A stretch of 64,000 bases of DNA from Terebella lapidaria. Its lineage: Eukaryota; Annelida; Polychaeta; Terebellida; Terebellidae. A program made the position numbers and the translations under genes. Positions 10,766 to 21,686 of this stretch are shown here, in pieces. Position 1 is the first letter of the stretch. Each line of letters opens with the position of its first letter. The notes under the pieces are model-generated. The model had not been told where the DNA came from. It saw only the letters and a program-made list of their open reading frames with translations, and did not search any database. The stretch covers positions 19,716,209 through 19,780,208 of the forward strand of contig OX424562.1 of the NCBI GenBank assembly GCA_949152475.1, read 5' to 3'.

Positions 10766-12299
10766 TTGCTGGTTGTTGTCAGCACTCAGAGCGGCGCTGA
10801 GATCGAACATTTCATGAGCTCACTTCCCAATGCCATGTAGATATCACAGGGTGATGGTATTCATCTCTTCATTCCAGAGTTCCTGACGAACAGAGCTCTA
10901 AAAACCATGGTCTGTTAGTGACTGAGTTAGAATGTCTTGCACATGGAATAATAGATGATTGTTCTCTCAAAAATCCAGTGTATTGCTAAAATTCCAAATT
11001 GTCAGTTCATCTCTAGTAGATGACACAACATGCTCACCACTTTGTTTTTAACTGGGAAATATGATATTTTGGCATTTTTTGGTTTCGCTATGGCAGTCAT
11101 AGGTTGATGTTAATCAGAAAGTAGGGATGGGACAAGGTTCATAACCCTCAAACCAATACAAAAGACATATTGCATGTAATCCTATGACTTGAGGCTCAAA
11201 AACGAATTTTCAGGGTAATTTTGCATTGTCGCTAGCCGCCATTTTGGATTTAAATGACTATAGGTTGAATAAAATTAGATATTGATCCCAGAAAATGATT
11301 TCTGATACTCAAATCAGTACAAAAGTGGTACCAGTGGCTGGCTTAATATCAAATCTTGAGCATTTGACCGCTGGCGGCCATTTTGAAAATCGTCATTTTC
11401 GGACTGTTCGGCACACATCCCAAATGGTTCCATGGGATCATACTAGCCTAAAACAGTTGAGATCTATCCTAAACTATGTGCATACATATCCTAGCCAGGT
11501 CCTCCACTAATTGTGCTTCTTGGGTATTGATCCAGTTGCCTCTGACTCCAACCAGATAGCCATGTTATCTTATGTCAATAGCCAAGCCACCAGAACAGTC
11601 TGCAGTAGTATTGCAAGTAATTATACGAATTACACTCTTTCAAACCTGTTCTGTCTTATTCCGTTTAGTCAGTCCCTGTGATCCACGAGATGCTGCCACT
11701 GAGTCTGTAAGGTTTATAGAGCTCAATTGGTCAATTAGACTTGATCAAGAGCTTTTTGTCAATATTGAACGCTGGTCCTGTTGTTATCAACTCTTTCACT
11801 GATCTCACCTTCGCAACAGATCAAGGTGTTGCATTATCTTGTGGTTTATTGGGGTTTCTTTTGTGTCACACTATATTGTGGTAGTTCTTCATAGTTATGT
11901 TTATATAAATATGTTCATGTCTCATATCTTCAGTTCCCTTCAAGACTTGATGGGATATGCTTATTCTGATATGTTCCTCAAGTATAAATTGGTAGCGGCC
12001 AGCAAACAAATATTACAAGCACAGTTGAATCCGCTTTGTCCGGCATGAGTAGAAACATACTGTCTGATTCCCTACCACAAACGAGGCTGCCGAACTGTTT
12101 CCTGCAGGTCTCGCAATATGATAATTTGGACCAGTCTTATCTACGACCAATGAAGCTATTAATAAACATGTTATCATAACGTTTACCTGAACCTGATCTG
12201 TTCAACAACAAGTATGTATATTGCAGTAAAGGCGACTTATTTCACGTATCCCTTCACAATATTACTAATCATGCACAATGCCTCTCCATGTATTCCCAG
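10766..12299. other. Upstream region of receptor A; left end of the inverted duplication
   Basis: 10766-11516 shows nothing I can name. From about 11517 (TTCTTGGGTATTGATCC) the sequence matches the minus strand near 41020, which marks the outer edge of the inverted duplication. No first exon or signal peptide for the receptor could be identified here. It may lie in this stretch or further upstream. Confidence 0.5.
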
Positions 12300-12467
12300 T
12301 TCCGCTAAAGATTGAGCAATTAGATCCTGTGGAGTTTTGTGATGTGACACCATGCTCTGCAACATGTGGTGGTGGAAGGAGGGTCGTGGCCTACACGTTT
12401 CCAAAGGAACCAATAATATATCATATGTCCTGCAATTCCTTTCCATGTACACCTGATTCTCGCGGAG
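12300..12467 (+). CDS. Receptor A exon: TSP1-like module
   Basis: The acceptor TATTCCCAG precedes the exon, and it ends CGCGGAG before GTTCGT. It encodes FCDVTPCSATCGGG and a second CNSFPC cluster, typical of a thrombospondin type 1 repeat. Phase 1 at both ends. The copy-B exon (39839-40006) has the same length. Confidence 0.75.
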
Positions 12468-15400
12468 GTTCGTTCATTCATTAATTGGGCATTACTGGAA
12501 TATATATACAGCAATTATAACTTCGCATAATGCTATTGTTGATTTACATGTATATTTTAATGAAAAAAAAAGGATTCACGGCCACGTTCGACAACTCAAC
12601 GTACCACTACGTCAAACAGCCTTCGACTTGGCAGGAAGCAACGCAGTTCTGTCACTTGGAATACAACACAAAGCTGGCTGTTCTTGATGACCCGACGGTG
12701 TCAAAGTTTATCACAGACTGGCTACATGACGCAGATGTTCTGACGGATATGTTACAGGCTTACAAGAATAAAGGCGCTGTGTTGTGGATAGGCAGTCCAA
12801 CTTCAAAGTCCAAAGGAGGTAAAAGACATGGAATCAATACCCAGTATTAAGTATTCCGAGCAAACAAAACAGGGTCCGTTATCCAATCTCATAGTCCGGG
12901 GACAGAAAGTCATATCAGGCATACGAAGTGAGAGAAAACAAAAATGACAGGGAAACTCATGAACCCCCGTAAATGGCCATTAGGAGGTGAAATCAGGTGT
13001 TCCGGAAAGAGTGAGCATTTCCTGCCCCACGAGTGGCACCCGTCATGAATTCCCCAAAATTAACATGAAAATAGATCTAGTTGCATGGCATACATGGATT
13101 TGCTGTATTTATCAACCAGATCATGATGACGTCCATAGAATTTCTTAAACGCAGCTATAAGTCTTGGTAAAACATATCCTTGTCGTAGCAGTTTAGAGAC
13201 TAGCTGGGCACTTCGATAGACAAAGTCCTCATATTTGCATATGAGGACATCAAATGATGTATATGAGGATATGAGGATATATACATATTAAATGATGTAT
13301 AATGATCATATGAGGATAGTAAAGTTATGCTATCAACAACCACTAGATCTATTGTGTTTGAAAATATGACTATGTAGGCCTTAATGTTCATTTCGGTTTC
13401 GTTTAAGCTGAAGATATAATGTTTGGTATCATTGTTAGGGTGAACTTACAACTCAAACAGGGGCAATTTTGATGCTTTAGTTTACTAGAACCATATTTGG
13501 TAGTAGTATAGTTATCTGCAACAAATATTATAAATTAGTAAAACCCGCACCATATTGTCATTGAACAGACGATCTTGAATGCCATGCAATTAAGAAACGT
13601 GAGTATGAGGATTGCTCAAATGCCAAGGTCGTACTCCTTGTGGGTGAAACTGATTGTGTAAAAGGACCAACAAAGGAGCACATAGAGTTATCAGGATTTG
13701 TGTGTGGAGGTCCCACACGGGTGGACACCTACACAGAAGGTATTTCGTATCCTCGATACTTGATCTGTGTTGTGTATGTTGTGTAGAGGATGTGCATGAC
13801 AGTTTCAGTTTTGATGTGCGACAAAAGTTTCTGTTTGACCAGATTACTGTTCGGTACTGCCGGTGTATGCGACGATGTGTGGATATCCCGGTATTACCCA
13901 GGAACAATGTGGACAGTACGGCTGCTGTTTTGACAAAGGAAAACGTGTTGAGTGTTTCACAGCGATAGTACAAAATACAACCTATAGTACGTAGGTTTCT
14001 GGTAGAATATAATCATATCCAATGGTATTGCATGAGAGCCATTCCCACTGGTTGGACTCCTATTCCTGTTGTACTTTCCAGGCTCAGTGAAACTGGAGAA
14101 CACGTGCAAGCGAACTTGTGATCTTGGGTTCGAGATGTCCTTCAATTGCCTCCTCAACAAAGAGTTGGGATCAGACAGAAAATGTCGGATTGCCATGCGA
14201 GAATGTGCTGTCCCTAAATGTGAGTAGAACTCCGTTATTGTAACTAATAGCTCAAAATGCAGTGTCGAAACGTGAACAAGTCGGTTATTGTCTTCGTTGT
14301 AGTGCAATAAAAGAGTGTGTGCAATGGTGTCAATGTATATTTATACATATGTGTGTACCATTGTATGGCTCTGTAACTTGGTTAGCGTTTAGTTATTTTA
14401 AATTTTATTGTGTCTTGGTTGTTAAGGTTTGTTGATTATGACGTAGGACATGCATTCCTATGAGTTACAATTGAAGCTTTCCAAAGGTTTGATGGATGTT
14501 TGTTTTGAGCTGTTGTGAGGCTTATTCTGTCAGAAGTCAATTCAGTTGTTTTGTTTTAGTTTACCAGGAATTTCCTGGCGTCAGTTTTCTTTTTTGTTCT
14601 TTCCTTATTCACAATACCTGTAGGTCATTTGTTCCTCTGTGCTATTGTGGTCAGACAGATTATATGAATCAATGCTGATCTTATCTGAATCTCTTATCAA
14701 TTGCAAAATCATTTCGAAACTTCTATCTAATCCAGGTGGCAAGGCAAGCAATATAGCTATTGGAACCTGCACGACACTGCATCAGTCCGAGGAACACTTT
14801 TCGACGGATCCCGAAGCTACAATGAAGCGCACATGTTTTACTCAGATCAAAGACAAAGCTTGGAATGCATTTGTAGGATCTCTTGCGGGAACCTGTCTGA
14901 ACTTCACCATGAGTGTCCACATGGGCGGGAGATATACCCTTGTCTCCAACTTGATGTCTGTTTATTTCTGCATGTTGATTATTTCTAGTAGGATATTGCT
15001 AGGGCCCAATCACATGGGCTACAGAGGACAGTCATCATACTTGAAGCCTTCGTCGCCGATAGGCTATATCTACCTGAATGACACAACTGTAAAACATGAC
15101 AAATGGTTACCATTTGACGTGGATGGTTATTATTTGATGATGAAGATGGATGATGAAACACGAAAATGGAAAATCAAAGCATTTGCCACGTTCAGTATAA
15201 ACATGACTTTCAATGTTTTCTCTCTGCCATCAAGTGGGGAATCTTGCACCGGAGATTATGTGGAAATCTTGGAACAAATGAAAACGATGACTGTACTGAT
15301 TGGACGATACTGTGGCAGTAAGCCACCCTGGTCACTGATATCTCACAACGGAAGTTTTATTGTAGAAACAGAACTTCGAGCCAGCAATTATGGTTTTCTT

Positions 15401-18400
15401 GTGACGTATCAGTGGATATCGAAAGCTTTGTGGTCACGACAGGAGGACACGAATATCACACTGGTTGGCGAGCTGGATTTGGAAAATGCAGTGACTGACA
15501 GTTTACCAATACATGGCGAAAGTCAATATCATTCTGTCACATGGTTAATTCGAACCTCTGTGTTAAACACAATCCTCCTCGCGATGGAATCAGGTCCCAT
15601 GAACTACACTGTATATAATGGACCTACAGAAGATCCCGCTGCGGCTCTAGACCGAGTTGATGAGTACTATATATCACATGGCTTTCAGATGCTCTTCATA
15701 GCTTTTTGGAATCATGGTGAAATTTCGTATTTCCGTATTACATATCTCATTGAGGTTGATTATGTTCGGAATTCCCATGGGTGCTTTGAAGGATACAATT
15801 CCGAATCACCAGAGACTTACAGAGTAATATTTTCTAATATTGGTGAGATCAGCAAATCCCCAGTTTTACCATTTCTAGTATGCCATATGCCCATCAAGGG
15901 TAACACGCCTTTAGATATAAAAATTAACCACGCCATTTTGGAAGCAACTGACGACCCCGGATGTTCTTACGGAGGATTCATGTTTAGACAGGATCCCATC
16001 AGCCCATTCACCAATACATTTGGACCTATATGTGGTCGTTTATTGAATGAGGTTTTCGATAGTTTCAAGGAAGTAACAATCACGACACACACGGAGTCCT
16101 TGGCAGTCATTCTGGTGTACGTCTATGGCTATCGGCGTGTTTTTATCGAGGCAGAGGTAACAACAACCCAGACAATTGGACTGCAACAGCCCTGTGATTT
16201 TCGTGAAAACCAACATAATTATCGACGGAGATACGTTTATAATGTCGTCAAGTTTGAGGTGATAGAACGTCTCACATACAAAAACAACACCTTAGCTAAG
16301 ACCGTACAAGTTGAAGTGCATCATGAATATGATATTGCCATCAAATTGCAACATTTTCCAAATATGCTACCTACACCTTTCTACAGCTGCCACATCAGTT
16401 ATATATTCTTATACTCTAACAATCCTTTTTCAGTCCTATATCCAGTGTCAATTGATCTGTTTGCACAAGTCACAAAGGATTATATCGGCGAGTTGATTAC
16501 AACAACAAAGAACACTTATTTGACTGATGGCAGGTCCATACACGAGGACGATGGTATATTTCACTTTGAACATGTCCATTCTCGATTGTTCTCCTCTGCG
16601 GTTTACAGCGTTGTCATTCGTCATAAGAGGTGTCCAAGAGTCATTCCCCAAAGTAGAGTTTTAATATCAATGGAAACGTCTTGTGCGCAGATCGAACTCA
16701 CCCGGGAGAGTGGCATGTACACATTCTATATCTCCGGAGAGGATCTTTTTAGTACTAGTCAATGTCATCAACAACTCATCATAAGTGTGCATCTGGAAAC
16801 TGGGTGTGGATCCAGATATTCTTTAGTTTTGTTCAAAGGTAAAAATAATCCGAGGTGGGTATGGCCAAGTTTGCCGGATGGCCACTTCCATATCTTCACT
16901 GGCGCCCAGAGAAAATTATGGTTTGGAATAAGCTCAAAGATCCATGGAAACTCATGCAATGTACCGTTCCATGTGCTGCCAACCAACAACACTTACGATT
17001 CAAGTATCAGTGGATGTGATACCAAGCCTGATTTATGCCTCAATGATGTCTGCTATGACGTTCAGAAACCTAGTCTGCAGAGTTGGCAGGATGCATGCAA
17101 AAAATGTCAAGCGAGGAGTGGAAAGTTATTGCAAATAAACGATGTACAAGTACTACAAAAACTTCGAAACTTAATATTTCACAATTTGAATGATATTCTA
17201 CAACAATTAGATGGTCACGCAATGATTCCGCTCGGACTGAGGCGTCATCATGAACAGGTACAACTGAGTGTCAAAGTTCTTCAATCTGTCATTTATTGTG
17301 ATATCTAAGCTGAGATTGACTATCATAATTAGGTTTTATGTGCATGGACATGATATACATTTTTTTTCTACAGTCGCACACTTTTAGATGGGGCAACATA
17401 TATCCACTCTCCTACAGCAACTGGCACAATCCACACCACAGCAGATATGTTGCAAGCAGCATCGTGCCAAACCCGGAAGAGTTTCCATTTGGAACAACCA
17501 GTCCGTACTCGTCACATATGTCGCATACACCACACAAGATGCAACCCTCGTACAACATGACAGAGAACTGTACAGCAATACTCCTCACCTCCGTGGATGT
17601 TGCTATTGATTGGGTCACAATACCGTGTACAGTACCACTGGAGCGAGTGATACCTGTTTGTGAAGTACAGAATGCTTCTGTTGAGACATCCGTGAACAGG
17701 AGTGAACCACATGATTTCAAACACATGGATTTAAGCACCTTCTGTTCGATTGGTTGGACTGCTGCTCCTGATGGTCAATGCTACAAGATGACAGAATGCC
17801 CAATGTGTTATGTAGATAAAACAACACCAAAGCATATATGTTCTCAACAGGGTGGGAGCATGGCTTCGTTTCAAAATGTTGCATTGATGTTGCATACTCA
17901 CGTTCATTTGCTGAATGTATGGTATGTTCATTTGTCTAGTGTGTATATATTATCAAATATCAACCAGTCATATTACCTGGTCAATCCGAGTACTGCTGAC
18001 AGATTTTCACCTGTTGTTCCACAGGTAAATGCATACGACTCGTCCAACACGAGAGAGGTATACGTACTTTGCACAAAACATACAATTCAACTTCTTGGAA
18101 ACTGCAGACAAAAAACTGATTTAATTTCCTGCAAAGACAAAACGTGTATTTTGAGCATTTACTGGTGTGATGGAAAGGTAGACTGTCCTGACAGTAGTGA
18201 CGAAAACAACTGCATGGATGTGTGCTCTTGGCCTTTCAAGCAAAGCCTAGACACATACGCTGGCTGTTTCAATCATTGTCCAAAACCGTTTTGCATTTGC
18301 AGCGATTCGTATTTCCAATGCGAAGAAGGAAAATGCATCTCCATTGCAGCCGTTTGCGACCACAACTATGACTGTGATGATCGATCAGATGAACTAAATT

Positions 18401-20655
18401 GTAAATTCCCAGATTGTGCTGAAGGGTTTTTCCAGTGCTTGAACAAAGAGTGTGTTCCCCAGCGATTAAGATGCGACACGAAGGAAGATTGTAGAGATGC
18501 CAGTGATGAACAGAACTGCACATCAACGCACACCAACTCATTCAGCTGTTCTAATGGCGAGAAAATCCCAAAAGACTTTATAAATGATTTTATTCCAGAT
18601 TGCGTGGATGCTGCAGACGAAGTCATTAGTCACTTACTACTTAAAAGTAGCAGCCCATATCAACCTCTCGTTTTACCAGATTCTATATGTGAGACCGGTT
18701 ACCTACCATGTTCCCCATCGGAGTGTTATCATCCATCAGAAGCTTGTCTGTACAAGGTCAACTGGTTTCATGAAGTCACACCTTGTCGAAATGGCTATCA
18801 TCTCAGAAACTGTTCTTATGCTGTGTGTAGAGGATCATTCAAGTGTCCAAACAGTTACTGTATACCGTTGCATAGTGTATGTGATGGAAATCCTGATTGT
18901 CCAAATGGTGAAGAGGAAGACGCCTGTGATTCTTTTGAATGTAAAAAATTCCTGCTATGTAAACTGGATCACCTGTGCGTTCATAGTATCCAAATATGCG
19001 ATGGCTTCATTGATTGCAAAAAATCGCAAGACGATGAGAAATTTTGTGTCAACAGCATGTGTCCCGATGGTTGCACATGTGAAGGAGCAGTGGTCAAGTG
19101 TGTTTATTGGCAAAATACATATCTGAGGTTTATGAGCCAATTCATGCGTTCTTTGGTGATCAATTATAGTTTGAGCGTATTGGACCAAAATATGTTTGAC
19201 TCAACAAACTTGGCTCTTCATTTGCATCTATCTGGATGTTCAATATACCGTATAATGAAAATGGTTTTTCAAACTTTTACTAATCTTCTATACCTTGATT
19301 TGGAAAATAATCACGTATCGAAGTTGGAATCACACACATTTCAAGGCTTGATTTCTCTCAGATCTCTGAATCTTAAAGGCAACCCCATTGTACATGTTGA
19401 AACGTACGGTTTTACTGGAATGTCCACACTTACAACCTTAAACCTATCATCAATGGCAATAGTGCATGTATCCGACAAAACCTTTGACGGACTGGCCAGT
19501 CTACAGTCCATAGACTTGTCGCTTAATCTGCTGGATACGTTGAATACCCGCGCATTCTGTTGTGGTTTACCAAAACTGGTAACACTTGATGTCACAGGTA
19601 ACCCTTTCGAAGAAGTCATGCAGGAGATATCAGACATTTCTTTGCTTCAAAACCTGAAGCATTTGAGAACCTCGGTCTTGGATTTGTGCTGTGTGATCGG
19701 CGAGAACAGGTGCTTGAGCAAGGACAAACAGCATGGGTGTTTCAATTATCTGGCTCCACTTTATATACGTGGGATTCTTGTGAGTTTAGGGACAATAGCG
19801 GTTCTGGAAAACATAATATCTTTCACATGGCATACAATATCACCTTCCAGAGAACCAACAGCTACAATCATCAGCGTCATCATTACTGATGCTTTAAGTG
19901 GATTGTACATAATAGTTCTTGGTCTTTTGGAGACATTCTATGCAGACAATACCATATTCTATGTATCCAGATGGTTACATAGTAATATGTGTAGAATATG
20001 CCTTGGAGCTTCAGGTTTTTCCATCATTGGATCAATCTATTTCATCTCGATTCTCACTGCGAACAATGCTTACACAATTGCTAGACCATTTAGGAATCAG
20101 AGGAGCAAAGTGTTGTACACCAAATGGATGACTGGAGTAGGCTGGACACTTCTCCCAGTGCTGACATTTCTACCTAACGTTTACCTGAAATCCAAGGAAA
20201 TGACCCTGTCTCATGTCAGCTGCCTGTTTTTCGACTTTCGGCCAATGAATGGATACAAGTTGGCGTTCAGAATGACTGGGCATCTCATTATTGTCATTTC
20301 GCTACTGGTGACGATCGGTTCATACAGGGAAATACTTAATGCAATCCGAAGTTCGTCAAAAGCTGTTGGCCAGAAAGGCAACCGAATCAGAAATAGGTGG
20401 AGATCTGTGATGAAACGAGCTGTATTTGGCATTACAGCATGTTTGCTGGTCTGGTTGTCATTGTGTATAGGTGATATCCTGATTTTTGTGGTTGGTGATA
20501 TCAGCCGGAATATCGTCCATGCACAAGAAATCATCTGCTTACCACTGTTCGCTCTGATAAACCCATTTCTGCATACTTTTTCAACCCACAAATTTAAGAG
20601 ACGGTACCGTGATGTATTTAGTAAAGTTACATTCCTAAACAAGAGAGAACTCTGA
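12300..20655 (+). CDS. Mosaic 7TM receptor A (TSP1/CTLD/trefoil/CUB/LDLa/LRR/GPCR)
   Basis: Seven exons join in phase: 12300-12467, 12573-12818, 13569-13739, 13843-13986, 14082-14219, 14736-17257, 17374-20655 (stop). They give about 2,220 residues without the missing 5' exon(s). Domain order: TSP1-like module, C-type lectin domain, trefoil, Cys-rich segment, CUB-type region, CTLDs, about six LDL-receptor class A repeats, an LRR N-cap with leucine-rich repeats, then seven hydrophobic segments. LDLa plus LRR plus 7TM places it with relaxin-receptor-like and snail GRL101-like receptors; the long lectin/CUB front is unusual. It should sit in the plasma membrane with a very large ectodomain. TM3 and TM7 signature motifs are altered (20062-20070, 20560-20574). 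Ligand unknown. A second intact copy lies at 31966-40006. The polyadenylation signal is at 20942. Confidence 0.8.
12573..12818 (+). CDS. Receptor A exon: N-terminal half of a C-type lectin domain
   Basis: It encodes a CTLD start: TYHYVKQPSTWQEATQFC, then LAVLDD and a WIGSP motif. Donor GTAAAAG follows. The acceptor AG is preceded by an A-run, which is weak, but the phase fits and copy B uses the same site. Confidence 0.75.
13569..13739 (+). CDS. Receptor A exon: probable end of the first CTLD
   Basis: It follows TTGAACAG and encodes DLECHAIKKREYEDCSNAKV, ending near SGFVCGGP. The paired cysteines and the FVC motif fit the C-terminal part of a CTLD. This assignment is tentative. Donor GTATTT. 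Phase 1 joins cleanly on both sides. Confidence 0.65.
13843..13986 (+). CDS. Receptor A exon: trefoil (P-type) domain
   Basis: After the acceptor TTTCTGTTTGACCAG, the frame set by the previous exon reads MCGYPGITQEQCGQYGCCFD and then VECF. This has the cysteine pattern of a trefoil domain. Donor GTACGT. The frame is not the longest open one here, so the exon is easy to miss by ORF length alone. Copy B keeps every cysteine. Confidence 0.8.
14082..14219 (+). CDS. Receptor A exon: Cys-rich segment
   Basis: Acceptor TGTACTTTCCAG and donor GTGAGTAG bound the exon. It encodes SVKLENTCKRTCDLGFEMS... with six cysteines (TCKRTC, FNC, RKC, REC, PKC when joined). No named family was recognised. The phase fits both neighbours. 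Confidence 0.75.
14736..17257 (+). CDS. Receptor A exon: CUB-type ectodomain and start of a CTLD
   Basis: A 2,522-bp exon open throughout (acceptor CTAATCCAG, donor GTACAAC). A clear CUB-like part lies around 15185-15420: CTGDYVEI, then GRYCGS, then YGFLVTYQW. A second Cys-paired beta-rich part (DDPGCSYGGFMF ... FGPICG) follows near 15950-16130. The exon ends in a CTLD start (CLNDVCYDVQKPSLQSWQDAC). Many N-glycosylation sequons are present. Confidence 0.8.
17374..20655 (+). CDS. Receptor A last exon: CTLDs, LDLa repeats, LRRs and 7TM
   Basis: A 3,282-bp terminal exon (acceptor TTTTTTTTCTACAG). It completes the CTLD (SNWHNP ... IPCTVPLERVIPVCE), adds a second lectin-like part (DGQCYKM ... VYVLC), then LDLa repeats around 18090-19055 with acidic calcium-site ends such as CPDSSDENNC and CRDASDEQNC. 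An LRR N-cap (CPDGCTCEG) and LRRs such as LLYLDLENNHVSKL follow (about 19070-19640). Seven hydrophobic segments run from about 19750 to 20610, with a short basic tail. Confidence 0.85.
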   Translation, partial: SHTFRWGNIYPLSYSNWHNPHHSRYVASSIVPNPEEFPFGTTSPYSSHMSHTPHKMQPSYNMTENCTAILLTSVDVAIDWVTIPCTVPLERVIPVCEVQNASVETSVNRSEPHDFKHMDLSTFCSIGWTAAPDGQCYKMTECPMCYVDKTTPKHICSQQGGSMASFQNVALMLHTHVHLLNVWYVHLSSVYILSNINQSYYLVNPSTADRFSPVVPQVNAYDSSNTREVYVLCTKHTIQLLGNCRQKTDLISCKDKTCILSIYWCDGKVDCPDSSDENNCMDVCSWPFKQSLDTYAGCFNHCPKPFCICSDSYFQCEEGKCISIAAVCDHNYDCDDRSDELNCKFPDCAEGFFQCLNKECVPQRLRCDTKEDCRDASDEQNCTSTHTNSFSCSNGEKIPKDFINDFIPDCVDAADEVISHLLLKSSSPYQPLVLPDSICETGYLPCSPSECYHPSEACLYKVNWFHEVTPCRNGYHLRNCSYAVCRGSFKCPNSYCIPLHSVCDGNPDCPNGEEEDACDSFECKKFLLCKLDHLCVHSIQICDGFIDCKKSQDDEKFCVNSMCPDGCTCEGAVVKCVYWQNTYLRFMSQFMRSLVINYSLSVLDQNMFDSTNLALHLHLSGCSIYRIMKMVFQTFTNLLYLDLENNHVSKLESHTFQGLISLRSLNLKGNPIVHVETYGFTGMSTLTTLNLSSMAIVHVSDKTFDGLASLQSIDLSLNLLDTLNTRAFCCGLPKLVTLDVTGNPFEEVMQEISDISLLQNLKHLRTSVLDLCCVIGENRCLSKDKQHGCFNYLAPLYIRGILVSLGTIAVLENIISFTWHTISPSREPTATIISVIITDALSGLYIIVLGLLETFYADNTIFYVSRWLHSNMCRICLGASGFSIIGSIYFISILTANNAYTIARPFRNQRSKVLYTKWMTGVGWTLLPVLTFLPNVYLKSKEMTLSHVSCLFFDFRPMNGYKLAFRMTGHLIIVISLLVTIGSYREILNAIRSSSKAVGQKGNRIRNRWRSVMKRAVFGITACLLVWLSLCIGDILIFVVGDISRNIVHAQEIICLPLFALINPFLHTFSTHKFKRRYRDVFSKVTFLNKREL

Positions 20656-20965
20656 AAGAAATGTGACAATATCGTTCCATAAATGGAATTATCTCATACA
20701 TGACATTGTAACAGTATTAACAAGTCCTTGGCAGTACCATAACAGAAAGGTCCATTAAGGTGTATGTTCATGCATATGCAATGTATTCGTTCTCATCTGC
20801 AAATTCAGCTTACGAAATAGTTGCTTTCGAACAGGGAAAGCATTTTAATCATTTAATGAAGTTATTGTACACAACATTCTTGCACTTGTGTGTAATATAT
20901 ATGTTGCTATTTTAGAATGTAGATAACTTTTTTGACCATAAAATAAATCTTTATAACTAAAACTT
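20656..20965 (+). terminator. Receptor A 3' UTR with AATAAA signal
   Basis: AATAAA stands at 20942-20947, about 290 bp after the stop codon. The equivalent signal of copy B is conserved at 31688-31693 on the minus strand. Confidence 0.65.
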
Positions 20966-21430
20966 GGTCGATTTTTGGTATTTCTCGACTACTGATAGTA
21001 CAAAAGGCATGAAAAACATCTAAACGTTAGGAATTTAACATAACATATAACATCCACCTATTAGTCAGCTGTATTCATGTCAATAGATAGAACCATTTTA
21101 GCTCGTTAATTTTAATCAGAGCCTCACAGTGATGGTCACCGTCTCATTACTTGCTCGTCGCCTATTATGTATGATTGGTAACACAAAAATTGGAGCCGTC
21201 TTGAACTGTTATAGTTAAACCTTGATCGACTTTCGGTGATTCTTGGTAGTAAATAAGACATAAAAATACGAACGTTTTAAATTTAACATCACAGATAACG
21301 CCCACCTATCAGTCAGCTGTATTTTGGTCAAAAGATAGAACCATTTTTAGCTCGTTCATTTTAATAAGAGCTCCACAGTGATTGTCACCGTCTCATTACT
21401 TGCTCATCGTATATTATGTTGGTTGGATGT
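20960..21430. repeat. Diverged tandem duplication upstream of the transporter gene
   Basis: Two blocks about 250 bp apart share CAGCTGTATT, GATAGAACCATTTT, TTAGCTCGTT and GTCACCGTCTCATTACTTGC. They fill the space between receptor A's 3' end and the transporter start, so they may form the transporter's promoter region. No TATA or initiator was identified. Confidence 0.6.
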
Positions 21431-21469
21431 TGGGAGCATTTTATGAAAAGCCATGTTAATCACTGAACG

Positions 21470-21686
21470 ATGATGGAGGATACACGGATACAGAAAACTG
21501 TTTGGTGCAGTGACGAGCAGTATGGTTGGATTGTGGTGTTCTGTAGCATGTTCATTATGATGACATATGGTGCCAACTGGGTCATGTTTTCAGTATATTA
21601 CACTGATTTTGTTGATGTTTTTGGAGTGCCTCAGGGACAGGTGGCTGTCATTGGATCTGTTGATGCCGCATTCAGCCAGCTACTTG
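21470..21686 (+). CDS. Transporter exon 1 (start, TM1)
   Basis: Starts ATGATG at 21470; the second ATG (21473) is equally possible. It ends CTACTTG before GTAATT. It encodes the cytoplasmic N-terminus and first membrane segment. Confidence 0.8.

Noticed and set aside
13590..13973. Long antisense and alternate frames over the trefoil exon (both receptor copies)
   Set aside because: The trefoil frame is fixed by splice phase and cysteine pattern; the longer frames have no domain.
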